Below, piece after piece: positions 1-6,829 of a stretch of 9,214 nt of DNA. Made by a program: the position numbers and the translations under genes. The notes beneath the pieces were generated by a model. That model ran no database searches. It had not been told where the DNA came from and saw only the letters and a list, made by a program, of their open reading frames with translations. Origin of the DNA: an uncultured Clostridia bacterium (GTDB lineage Bacteria > Bacillota > Clostridia > Oscillospirales > Acutalibacteraceae); the NCBI GenBank assembly GCA_946535695.1, contig CAMNDS010000027.1, positions 1-9,214 of the forward strand, written 5' to 3'. The first letter of the stretch is position 1. Every line of letters begins with the position of its first letter.

Positions 1-135
1 AATAAAAATCAATTTGTAAAGAGATAATTTACATGAAAATTTTTGATTGTTTAAATCTCAAAATTCTCCGGTAACGATATATATTACTGATTTCGAAAGG
101 AGTCTAATATTTTGTAATGCCTTTTAGTATTCAAT

Positions 136-164
136 TTGATTAATTTTATGTAATGTAGTACAAT
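136..164 (+). promoter_or_regulatory. predicted sigma-A promoter for the DUF3592-like gene
   Basis: A -35-like TTGATT (136-141) and a -10-like TACAAT (159-164) are separated by exactly 17 bp. They match the consensus at 4/6 and 5/6 positions. Transcription would start near base 171 and leave a leader of about 70 nt before the ATG at 244. The surrounding DNA is very A+T-rich, so chance matches are common; the exact spacing and good -10 are the only support. No operator or riboswitch-like structure was recognised in 1-243. Confidence 0.45.
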
Positions 165-228
165 TTAAACGGCTGTTTTTGAAAAATTACTGCTAAAATT
201 TAAAAAAATAAAATAGTATTTTTATAAT

Positions 229-236
229 AAGGGGTG
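229..236 (+). promoter_or_regulatory. ribosome binding site for the DUF3592-like gene
   Basis: AAGGGGTG lies 7 nt before the ATG at 244. It is close to the AAGGAGGTG consensus and fixes this start codon. Confidence 0.75.
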
Positions 237-243
237 ACGAATT

Positions 244-1299
244 ATGAAATTTTATAGACCGTTATTAAATCTTTCTCCAAGAGGTACAACAATATTTTTT
301 TTAGCTATAGCAACTTTTGCAACGTTGTTTGTTTTATATTTTGGATTTATTGAATCATATGGTTATGTAAAAACTACAGCAGTTATAACCGAATTAAGTT
401 ATGAGGAGGATGAATCTGATGATTCAAAAAAGAAGGTATTGCCTAAGATTAATTATAAAGTAGGCGAAAAAGAATATAATGTGTTTCTTAAATCGGTCAT
501 GACATCGCCGTTTAAAGAAAAAAAAATAGGCTCAGAAATTAAAATTGAATACAATCCGGCCGATCCTTCAGTGGCAATCGAAGATTCAAGTGAATTTTTA
601 ATTTGCATGCTGATTATTGGATTAGTTTGTATTGCTATTCCGGTTTATATTCTTTTAAAAAACAGAAAGAAGCGAGAGCTGCTTAAAAGTCATCAGACTG
701 AACCGATGTTTGGCGTGTCTAGAAAGTGCTCCGAAGAACGTAAACTTTATTTTGTTACAGATCTTGGCACAATAAAAGGTACTTGCCATATTGAGGATGC
801 CGATCGAAAAATTCTTTATGAGGCTGTTTCAACCAAATTTTCCCTTTTGGCAGATTCCGAAATGGAATTCGTGGATCACATTTTAAACCACAGAACACCT
901 CACTTGGTTGGAAAGGTCGTTACTAGTATTCATGAGAATACTAATAGGCATATGTGGGGACCAAACATTGATATTTTTGGTAATATTCAACCTGATTATT
1001 CTACTTTTGATTTTGATGGCAACGAAATTTGGGGATTACTTTACAAAAATGGTATTGAAATTAAAACAAATTTAATGTCATTAACAGGATGGATATCATA
1101 TACCATCTATCGTGATGGAAAAGAAATTGCCCAAGCGATTAACAGCAGCAAGTTTGTTCATGAAGAAGATGCAGAGAAAAAGAAAATTAGATCGGCAATT
1201 CCGAATAGTGGTTTTTTTCGTATTACAACGAAAGAAAAGAATCTGGATGCGATTTTTCTGACACTTTTTTCAATAAGTAGGACTACGACACATTATTAA
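244..1299 (+). CDS. DUF3592-like two-helix membrane protein with unidentified C-terminal domain
   Basis: The 351-residue protein has a hydrophobic segment at about 16-36, an extracytoplasmic-type segment at about 42-113, a second membrane helix at about 118-139 followed by basic residues (KNRKKR), and a C-terminal region of about 210 residues. The first part resembles DUF3592: a strand with TTAVITEL, a YKVGEKEY turn, and YNPADPSVA (103-111) just before the second helix. DUF3592 has no assigned biochemical function. The C-terminal region is rich in predicted beta strands, with dG-type turns near 258-260 and 290-292, and ends in a hydrophobic stretch (LDAIFLTLFSI). That layout recalls tubby/LURP-one/scramblase-like folds, but this is a guess. 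The topology suggests both ends are cytoplasmic. It appears to be a single-gene unit, convergent with the operon to its right. The start is set by a strong SD; the stop is TAA. The gene's reality is firm, its function unknown. Confidence 0.8.
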   Translation: MKFYRPLLNLSPRGTTIFFLAIATFATLFVLYFGFIESYGYVKTTAVITELSYEEDESDDSKKKVLPKINYKVGEKEYNVFLKSVMTSPFKEKKIGSEIKIEYNPADPSVAIEDSSEFLICMLIIGLVCIAIPVYILLKNRKKRELLKSHQTEPMFGVSRKCSEERKLYFVTDLGTIKGTCHIEDADRKILYEAVSTKFSLLADSEMEFVDHILNHRTPHLVGKVVTSIHENTNRHMWGPNIDIFGNIQPDYSTFDFDGNEIWGLLYKNGIEIKTNLMSLTGWISYTIYRDGKEIAQAINSSKFVHEEDAEKKKIRSAIPNSGFFRITTKEKNLDAIFLTLFSISRTTTHY

Positions 1300-1419
1300 C
1301 AATTACTTAATAAACTATAGTTCAATTTATATCTATTCGAGATTTTAGAAAAGTTATTAATAATATTTTGGCAGATATAGGTTTTATTTATAATTTTAAC
1401 GCTGATGATTTAAATATAA
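1300..1419. other. convergent intergenic region, no terminator recognised
   Basis: These 120 bp lie between the TAA of the plus-strand gene and the TAG of the ABC exporter. I see no GC-rich stem followed by a T tract in either direction. The only clear dyad is an all-A/T palindrome, TTATTAATAA, at 1354-1363, too weak to act as an intrinsic terminator. No coding potential was evident. Confidence 0.6.
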
Positions 1420-3153
1420 CTACAAAAGATTATAAAATTCATGATAAGCGCCATTTTTAGCCAACAACTCTTCATGCGCGCCTTCTTCGACAATCTCGCC
1501 ATTTGAAAGCACTAAAATTCTTTTGGCGTTTCTTATGGTTGAAAGCCTGTGAGCTATAACTATTGTGGTTCTGTTTTCGGCGAGTTTCTCCATTGATTTT
1601 TGAATAAATTTTTCACTTTCATAATCTAAGCTCGAAGTTGCTTCGTCAAAAATTAAAATCGGCGGATTTTTCAAAAAAACCTGAGCAATGGCAATCCTCT
1701 GTCTTTGACCGCCAGAAAGAGTAAGACCTTTATTGCCGATTTTAGTTTCGTAACCATTTGGCAAATTCATTATAAAATCGTGTGCATAAGCTTTTTTTGC
1801 GGCTTCGATAATTTCTTCATCAGTAGCGCCGATTTTTCCAAAGAGAATATTTTCTTTTATAGTACCTGAAAATAAAAAAGTATCTTGATGAACAAAACCT
1901 ATGTTTTCTCTTAAACTTTTAATTTTGATATTTTTCACATTAATATTATCGATTAAAATTTCACCGCTTAAAACATCATAAAATCTTGGTATCAAATTAC
2001 AAATCGTAGATTTTCCGGAACCAGAAGCTCCGACAAGTGCAATATATTCGCCGGGATTAATTTTTAAACTTAAATTTTCAAATATAATTTTTTCTTTATT
2101 ATAGCCAAAAAATATATTTTTGAATTCAATTTTGCCTTTAATATTTTCAAATTCTGTGGTATTTTCAAGATTTTTTATATTAGGTTTAGTTTCTAAAATT
2201 TTAATTATCCTGTCAAACCCAACAAGGCCGTCTTTTAAAAAATCATTTAATCTTATAATCCCCCACAAAGGCCCTTCAAGAATTCCAACATAAATCAAAA
2301 AAGTTACAACTTGGCTCATAGTCAAGTTATTTTTCAAAATAAAAATACCGCCAATCGCAGTAATAATCGGCGCCCACAAATAAATAAACGCAAGTATTCC
2401 CGAATAAAACACCGATTCGGTCGCATACATTTTATTTTTAGTTTTTAAATATTTTTCGTTACTTTTATTAAATTTATAAACCGCTATACTCTCGTTATTA
2501 AAAGACTGAACCGTGCGAATTCCTGATAAATTTTCTTCCAAATCCGAAACTAAATTTGAAAAAATTTCGCGTGAACTTGAATTTAATCTTTGAATTTTCG
2601 GCAAAAAGTACCACATAAAAATAAATATAAAAACAAACATTACGAATAAAATTAAAGCAAACTTCCAGTGAAAGAAAAATAAAAATGAAAATATACAAAC
2701 AACCTTTATGATTGCATCCATCAAAATTTCAGGAGTATGCTTTAAAACAACTGAGATATTAAAGGCATCGTTAGTTATACTCGTCATTAACTTTCCAACT
2801 TTATGACTATCGAAAAAAGCAAAATCTTGAGTTTGAAGATGATGAAAAATTTCATTTTTTATATCAACTTCAATTTTAGCAGAATACAAATGCCCTTTGT
2901 GATAGCAATATTTATAAAAAAAATATCTTAAAGTTATAAAAAATAATATAACAATAATCAAATAGCATATAGTCTTAAAAGCTTCGCTTGCTTCAAAATT
3001 TATAACTTTGTCGGTTATAAATCTGCATATAAACGGTATAAAAGTATCAATCGATGAAGTAAGAATTGAAAAAATCAAACTTATTGTAAACTCTTTTTTA
3101 TACGGCTTATAATACGAGATTATTTTTTTTAATTTTTGTATTATAATCACCAC
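1420..3153 (-). CDS. ABC-type half-transporter, exporter family (MsbA/multidrug-like)
   Basis: The 577-residue protein fuses a six-helix exporter transmembrane domain (about 20-305) to a nucleotide-binding domain (about 340-577). It should work as a dimer in the cytoplasmic membrane, using ATP to expel a lipid, drug or peptide. ATPase motifs are complete: A-loop Tyr near 351, Walker A GASGSGKS (375-382), Q-loop Gln423, signature LSGGQ (479-483), Walker B ILIFDE with catalytic Glu504, D-loop SSLD, and H-loop His535. There is no peptidase domain, so a bacteriocin-processing exporter is unlikely. Only one half-transporter is seen, so a homodimer is the simplest reading. It begins 18 nt after prkC and is probably co-transcribed. 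The start is GTG, immediately preceded by an in-frame TAG, and no SD lies upstream of it (see the separate site entry). The stop is TAG. The substrate cannot be told from sequence. Confidence 0.93.
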   Translation of the reverse strand: MVIIIQKLKKIISYYKPYKKEFTISLIFSILTSSIDTFIPFICRFITDKVINFEASEAFKTICYLIIVILFFITLRYFFYKYCYHKGHLYSAKIEVDIKNEIFHHLQTQDFAFFDSHKVGKLMTSITNDAFNISVVLKHTPEILMDAIIKVVCIFSFLFFFHWKFALILFVMFVFIFIFMWYFLPKIQRLNSSSREIFSNLVSDLEENLSGIRTVQSFNNESIAVYKFNKSNEKYLKTKNKMYATESVFYSGILAFIYLWAPIITAIGGIFILKNNLTMSQVVTFLIYVGILEGPLWGIIRLNDFLKDGLVGFDRIIKILETKPNIKNLENTTEFENIKGKIEFKNIFFGYNKEKIIFENLSLKINPGEYIALVGASGSGKSTICNLIPRFYDVLSGEILIDNINVKNIKIKSLRENIGFVHQDTFLFSGTIKENILFGKIGATDEEIIEAAKKAYAHDFIMNLPNGYETKIGNKGLTLSGGQRQRIAIAQVFLKNPPILIFDEATSSLDYESEKFIQKSMEKLAENRTTIVIAHRLSTIRNAKRILVLSNGEIVEEGAHEELLAKNGAYHEFYNLL

Positions 3154-3155
3154 CT
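3146..3155 (-). promoter_or_regulatory. SD-like element overlapping the ABC exporter start
   Basis: Reading the minus strand, AGGTGGTGAT spans 3155 to 3146 and contains the two GTG codons used as codons 1 and 2. Its GGTGAT part matches the 3' half of the AAGGAGGTGATC consensus. There is no SD further upstream, so either GTG is used with translational coupling to prkC, or this element positions ribosomes on a rare start codon a few bases downstream (ATA at 3141-3139 has the usual spacing). Confidence 0.4.
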
Positions 3156-3171
3156 ATTTAATATAAATTTA

Positions 3172-5043
3172 TCAATACTCATCAAAATTTATCGTGTAAT
3201 TTCTTTCGTAATCATTTATTTTAATTTTTATTTTTTTAGTTCCGCGATTGCCTTTAAAATAAAAAGTCTTGTTTGTAACGCTGGAATCTACTGTTGTACT
3301 CTTTTCTGAATCAAGTTCGCCATTTACGTATACTTTTATATTAACATCTTCATGAAATTCAGGCAAATCTGACCAATCAACGTTTAGAGCAACTGTTTTT
3401 TCTTTTTTAACCCCAGAACTTAAAGTTAATTTTACAGTTCCGTCATGCGAAATATACACGCCCGGCAGAGGGTCGATGGATATCACGGTATCTTTTTTTT
3501 CGTCGCTGTCTTCATATTTTATATCAGAAGAAATTTTAAGACCTAAACCAGAAAGCTCACTTTTTGCTTCATCAAATGACTTCCCAACAACATTCGGGAC
3601 TTTAACATCAGAAGTTGAAGCTTTGTTTACATAAATTTTAACATTTGAATTTGCCGGAATTTTTGAATTTTCATAAGGTTCAACTGATTTTACTTTACCA
3701 ATGGGGGAATTTGAATCGTTCACATACATAACTTCCGGAGTTAATCCTGCATTTGTTATTTTAGATTTAGCTTCCTCTTCGCTGAGCCCTACAACCATAG
3801 GCACCGCCACAGTAATTCCGGATGAATTTACTTTTAAAATAATCGAACCGTTGGCTTTTATCTGCTTTGAACCCGCTTTTGGGTCTTGGTCAATAATAAT
3901 GCCGTCAGGTTGCGAAGCTTCATAAACCCGCTCAATTTTAAAATCAAATTTATATTTTTTATCATTTTGAACATCAGAAATTTGTCTTCCAATAAAATTG
4001 GGAACGTCCACATTTTTAGAATTACCATAAGAAGTAAACATTGTTATAAACATAAACACAAGTGCAAAAAGTACCAAAGCTGCTGCAATTCCGCCGGTTA
4101 TTAAAAGTGCCTTTTTTTTTCTGGATTTTTCTTCCAATTTTTCCTCGTTAGGGCTTTCGGGCAACACTTTTGTAGGATTTTCATCTACAAAACAGTTATA
4201 ACCAAATTTTACGTCTATATTTTTAGTAAATTTTTCGATATCTTCGAGCATACTTTCGGCAGCAAAATATCTTTTTTCGGGATTTTTCTGCATAGCTTTT
4301 AAAGTAATTTCTTCGAGCGCGGGCGGAATTGATTGATTTAAAGCTCTTGGCGATTGCGGCACAACCTGCATTTGCATTATCGCAACTGATACGGCGTTAT
4401 CTGCTTCAAATGGTAATCGATTTGTAAGCATTTCATAAAGAACTATTCCAACAGAATAAATATCCGATTTAACGTCGGTTCTAAGTCCTTTCGCCTGTTC
4501 GGGAGAAATATAATGAACTGAACCGATGGTTTTATCAGTCATAGTTTGGGTTTCGTTGGTAAAAAATCTTGCTATACCAAAATCAGTAACTTTTACCACA
4601 TTATCATCGGTTATCATAATATTTTGCGGTTTTATATCCCGGTGAATAACTCCGCGCGAATGAGCATGTGCTAGAGCTTTTAAAACTTGCGTAATAATCT
4701 GAACTGACTCTTTCCAATCAATTTGACCTTTTTTTGATATATATTCTTTTAAAGTAATCCCGGAAATATACTCCATGACTATATACTGAAAATTCGTGCC
4801 GAAACTTACGTTTAAAACTTTTACTATATTAGGATGCGACAAAACTGCTACAGCGCGAGATTCGTTTTTAAATCTTTTCATAAACTCGCTGTTGCCAAAA
4901 TATTCATCTTTTAAAATTTTAATAGCAACGCTTTGAGCTTCAATAACATCGTAAGCCCTGTAAACAAGCGACATACCGCCAACGCCGATTAGTTCGTTAA
5001 CTTCATATCTTGCATCTAATCTTTTGCCAATATATTTATCCAT
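3172..5043 (-). CDS. prkC: PASTA-domain Ser/Thr protein kinase
   Basis: The 623-residue receptor kinase has an N-terminal cytoplasmic Hanks-type kinase domain (about 14-275), a basic linker, one membrane helix (312-336) and an extracellular part. Kinase motifs are intact: glycine loop GVGGMS (20-25), ATP-anchoring Lys42 in AIKIL, Glu61, HRDIKPQN (134-141) with catalytic Asp136, DFG (154-156), and a Thr-rich activation loop (Thr165, 167, 169, 172) before GSVHYISPE. Three PASTA repeats follow at about 343-407, 410-474 and 478-544, then a 79-residue beta-rich tail. In this family PASTA repeats bind peptidoglycan fragments and the kinase regulates wall synthesis, division, dormancy exit and translation factors. 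The architecture and length resemble Bacillus subtilis PrkC. The ATG follows a strong SD, GGGAGGG (5058-5052), by 8 nt. It sits 18 nt after prpC, whose product should reverse its phosphorylation. The stop is TGA. Related names are pknB and stkP. Confidence 0.97.
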   Translation of the reverse strand: MDKYIGKRLDARYEVNELIGVGGMSLVYRAYDVIEAQSVAIKILKDEYFGNSEFMKRFKNESRAVAVLSHPNIVKVLNVSFGTNFQYIVMEYISGITLKEYISKKGQIDWKESVQIITQVLKALAHAHSRGVIHRDIKPQNIMITDDNVVKVTDFGIARFFTNETQTMTDKTIGSVHYISPEQAKGLRTDVKSDIYSVGIVLYEMLTNRLPFEADNAVSVAIMQMQVVPQSPRALNQSIPPALEEITLKAMQKNPEKRYFAAESMLEDIEKFTKNIDVKFGYNCFVDENPTKVLPESPNEEKLEEKSRKKKALLITGGIAAALVLFALVFMFITMFTSYGNSKNVDVPNFIGRQISDVQNDKKYKFDFKIERVYEASQPDGIIIDQDPKAGSKQIKANGSIILKVNSSGITVAVPMVVGLSEEEAKSKITNAGLTPEVMYVNDSNSPIGKVKSVEPYENSKIPANSNVKIYVNKASTSDVKVPNVVGKSFDEAKSELSGLGLKISSDIKYEDSDEKKDTVISIDPLPGVYISHDGTVKLTLSSGVKKEKTVALNVDWSDLPEFHEDVNIKVYVNGELDSEKSTTVDSSVTNKTFYFKGNRGTKKIKIKINDYERNYTINFDEY

Positions 5044-5051
5044 TTTTTAAT

Positions 5052-5058
5052 CCCTCCC
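5052..5058 (-). promoter_or_regulatory. ribosome binding site for prkC
   Basis: GGGAGGG on the minus strand lies 8 nt before the ATG at 5043-5041, inside the prpC-prkC gap. It is strong and suggests efficient independent initiation of prkC. Confidence 0.8.
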
Positions 5059-5061
5059 GAA

Positions 5062-5769
5062 TTAAAAAATTAACGCAGCTGTTATATTATCAGTTCCGCC
5101 GTTTTGATTTGCGTTATTAATTAAAACGTCAATTGCTTTTTCTGGTGAATTTTTAGTTAATATATCATAAATTTCTTCATTTGATAAACAATTAGTAAGT
5201 CCGTCAGTACAAATCAAAATCTTATCATTATTTTTTATATTCATTTCGTAAAAATCAGGAGTCGAATTCGAACATCCTAAAGCTCGAGTAATTATATTTT
5301 TATTATTAGAATTTTGTGCTTCATCCGAAGTAATTTTGCCTTGCATCAAAAGCTCGTTTACGACCGAATGGTCACACGTGATTTGTTTAATTTTATTTTC
5401 AGAGATTAAATACGCTCTGCTATCTCCTACGTTTGCAACGTATAAATCATTATTTTGAACAAAAGTTACAACACAAGTAGTTCCTAAATCCGGAATTTTA
5501 TTATCTGACTTTGCAATCTGCAATATTTTATCATTTGCACTTTTTATGCTTTCTAAAATTCGCGATTTAATTTCGAGTTTTTGATTTTTTTCAAAATAAT
5601 CGCAAACTTCGAACGCAGCAGCCTTGCTTGCAACTTCTCCGCCCGACGTCCCCCCAATTCCGTCACAAACAATTACCAAGCAGGAATTATCTTGAAAATT
5701 TCTTATCTCTGCCCAATCTTGATTTATTTTTCTTATTTTTCCTATATCGCTTTTAAATATTGCTTTCAA
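5062..5769 (-). CDS. prpC: PP2C-family Ser/Thr protein phosphatase
   Basis: This 235-residue soluble phosphatase is expected to dephosphorylate PrkC and its substrates using two or three Mn2+/Mg2+ ions. The family metal-binding motifs are all present: SDIGKIRKINQD (7-18) with Asp18, CDGIGG (35-40) with Asp36, GDSR (115-118), DHSVV (133-137), NIITRALG (158-165), CTDGL (187-191) with Asp189, and GGTDNIT (224-230) with Asp227. Length is normal for the stand-alone bacterial PP2C group. The start is TTG (5769-5767), chosen because it places the conserved N-terminal motif at the usual position and because GGAGG lies 8 nt upstream inside rlmN. The gene overlaps the rlmN 3' end by 17 nt and ends 18 nt before prkC; rlmN-prpC-prkC is a well-known order in Bacillota. 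The stop is TAA. B. subtilis PrpC and streptococcal Stp1/PhpP are the reference relatives. Confidence 0.96.
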   Translation of the reverse strand: MKAIFKSDIGKIRKINQDWAEIRNFQDNSCLVIVCDGIGGTSGGEVASKAAAFEVCDYFEKNQKLEIKSRILESIKSANDKILQIAKSDNKIPDLGTTCVVTFVQNNDLYVANVGDSRAYLISENKIKQITCDHSVVNELLMQGKITSDEAQNSNNKNIITRALGCSNSTPDFYEMNIKNNDKILICTDGLTNCLSNEEIYDILTKNSPEKAIDVLINNANQNGGTDNITAALIF

Positions 5770-6829
5770 AATTTTTACCTCCGATTGTTTTGGCCATTAG
5801 CTGACCACACGAAGCGCTGATATCTGAACCCAAAGTTCTTCTGACCGTAACGTTAATTCCCAAATTCATGAGCCAATTTGCAAAAATATGTATTTTTTCA
5901 ATCGGCGACGAAATTAAAACACCAGATTTTAACTTATTTGCAGGAATCAAATTCACATGAAAAATCATATTTTTTAAAAACTTGGCCAAAAGTTCGGCAT
6001 CAAGTTTAGAATCATTTAGATTATTCAGCATTATATACTCAAACGAAATGCGTTTGTTAGTTTTTTTGTTATAATATATACAAGCTTCACGCAACTTCTC
6101 AAGATCATAAGCTTGATTTATCGGCATTATATCACTTCGTAAATCGTTTTTCGCACTATGTAGCGAAACTGAAAGAGTAACACTCAAATTTTCGTCAGCA
6201 AATTTTTTTATTTTATCAGCTAAGCCGCATGTTGAAACAGAAATCCTGCGTGCTCCAATATTCATACCTTTTTGGCAAGTCGCGATTTTGATAAATTTAA
6301 TAATATTTTCATAATTATCAAACGGTTCTCCAATCCCCATTAAAGTTATATTAGAAATATTTATGTTTTCAATTTTAGAAATTATTTGAACTTGAGTTAA
6401 AATCTCAGAAGCCGATAAATTGCGAGAAAAATTAAGTTCAGAATTAGCACAAAACTTGCAACGCATCTTACAGCCCACTTGAGTTGAAACACAAACCGAA
6501 TTCCCAAATTTATATTGCATTAAGACAGACTCAACAATAGCGCCATCTTCAAAAATTATTGCAAACTTTTTTGTACCGTCTTGAGAAATTTCTTTTTTAA
6601 TTATTTTTGCTGAAATTATTTTATATTTTTTATTTAAAAATTCTCTCAAATCTTTAGATAAATCAGTCATTTCGTCGAACGAACAAGCAAAATTCGCAAG
6701 CCATCTAAAAACTTGTTCAGCTTTGTATTTTTTTAGACCAAAAGATATAAAATCTTCGATTATTTCTTCGAGTGTCATAGATTTTATATCTTTTTTAATT
6801 TTATTATTATTATTATTAATTTCTTGCAT
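5753..6829 (-). CDS. rlmN: dual-specificity 23S rRNA/tRNA adenine-C2 methyltransferase
   Basis: The 358-residue radical-SAM enzyme methylates C2 of A2503 in 23S rRNA and of A37 in certain tRNAs. An N-terminal helical domain (about 18-100) precedes the radical-SAM barrel. The [4Fe-4S] cysteines are Cys120, Cys124 and Cys127. The two mechanistic cysteines are present: Cys113 (VCVS, seven residues before the cluster, as for E. coli Cys118) and Cys341 (SASCGQL, as for Cys355). MGIGEP (164-169) and VSLHSA (221-226) are further family motifs. The stretch after the cluster, ANSELNFSRNL, is more divergent than usual. It overlaps trxB by 14 nt at the start and prpC by 17 nt at the end. The ATG at 6829 has no clear SD, so coupling to trxB is likely; Met18 (6778) is an alternative start, also without SD, that would drop an Asn5 tract. 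Cfr is less likely because the neighbours and C-terminal motif are those of rlmN. Confidence 0.95.
   Translation of the reverse strand: MQEINNNNNKIKKDIKSMTLEEIIEDFISFGLKKYKAEQVFRWLANFACSFDEMTDLSKDLREFLNKKYKIISAKIIKKEISQDGTKKFAIIFEDGAIVESVLMQYKFGNSVCVSTQVGCKMRCKFCANSELNFSRNLSASEILTQVQIISKIENINISNITLMGIGEPFDNYENIIKFIKIATCQKGMNIGARRISVSTCGLADKIKKFADENLSVTLSVSLHSAKNDLRSDIMPINQAYDLEKLREACIYYNKKTNKRISFEYIMLNNLNDSKLDAELLAKFLKNMIFHVNLIPANKLKSGVLISSPIEKIHIFANWLMNLGINVTVRRTLGSDISASCGQLMAKTIGGKNFESNI
5778..5782 (-). promoter_or_regulatory. ribosome binding site that fixes the TTG start of prpC
   Basis: GGAGG on the minus strand, within the last codons of rlmN, lies 8 nt before the TTG at 5769. There is no nearby ATG that would keep the conserved N-terminal SD-G-R-N-D motif, so this site decides the start. 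Confidence 0.8.
6801..6818 (-). repeat. six tandem TAA triplets: trxB stop and rlmN Asn tract
   Basis: On the minus strand, TAA is repeated six times. In the trxB frame the first copy (6818-6816) is the stop codon and the rest are further in-frame stops. In the rlmN frame, offset by one base, the same DNA reads as AAT codons and gives five consecutive Asn (residues 5-9). A change in copy number would alter the Asn count without shifting rlmN and would not affect trxB termination. Confidence 0.9.

Noticed and set aside
15..33. Inverted repeat TGTAAA-N7-TTTACA as a possible operator
   Set aside because: Six-base A/T-rich arms are expected by chance in DNA of this composition, and it lies about 100 bp upstream of the predicted promoter.
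96..143. AAAGGAG followed by a short reading frame starting ATG at 117 (8 residues), a possible leader peptide
   Set aside because: The spacing of about 14 nt is too long, the frame overlaps the predicted -35, and the peptide has no recognisable attenuation feature.
223..228. Perfect TATAAT just before the first gene
   Set aside because: No -35 match lies 16-18 bp upstream, and a start site there would fall inside the ribosome binding site, leaving no leader. The 136-164 pair fits better.
1354..1363. Palindrome TTATTAATAA as a bidirectional terminator or binding site
   Set aside because: It is all A/T with no loop and no adjacent T tract, and is expected by chance in this DNA.
3701..4104. 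Open frames on the plus strand opposite prkC
   Set aside because: They lie fully inside a clearly conserved gene, have no homology I recognise and no ribosome binding sites; they mirror the codons of prkC. The same holds for plus-strand frames opposite prpC, trxB and nifS.
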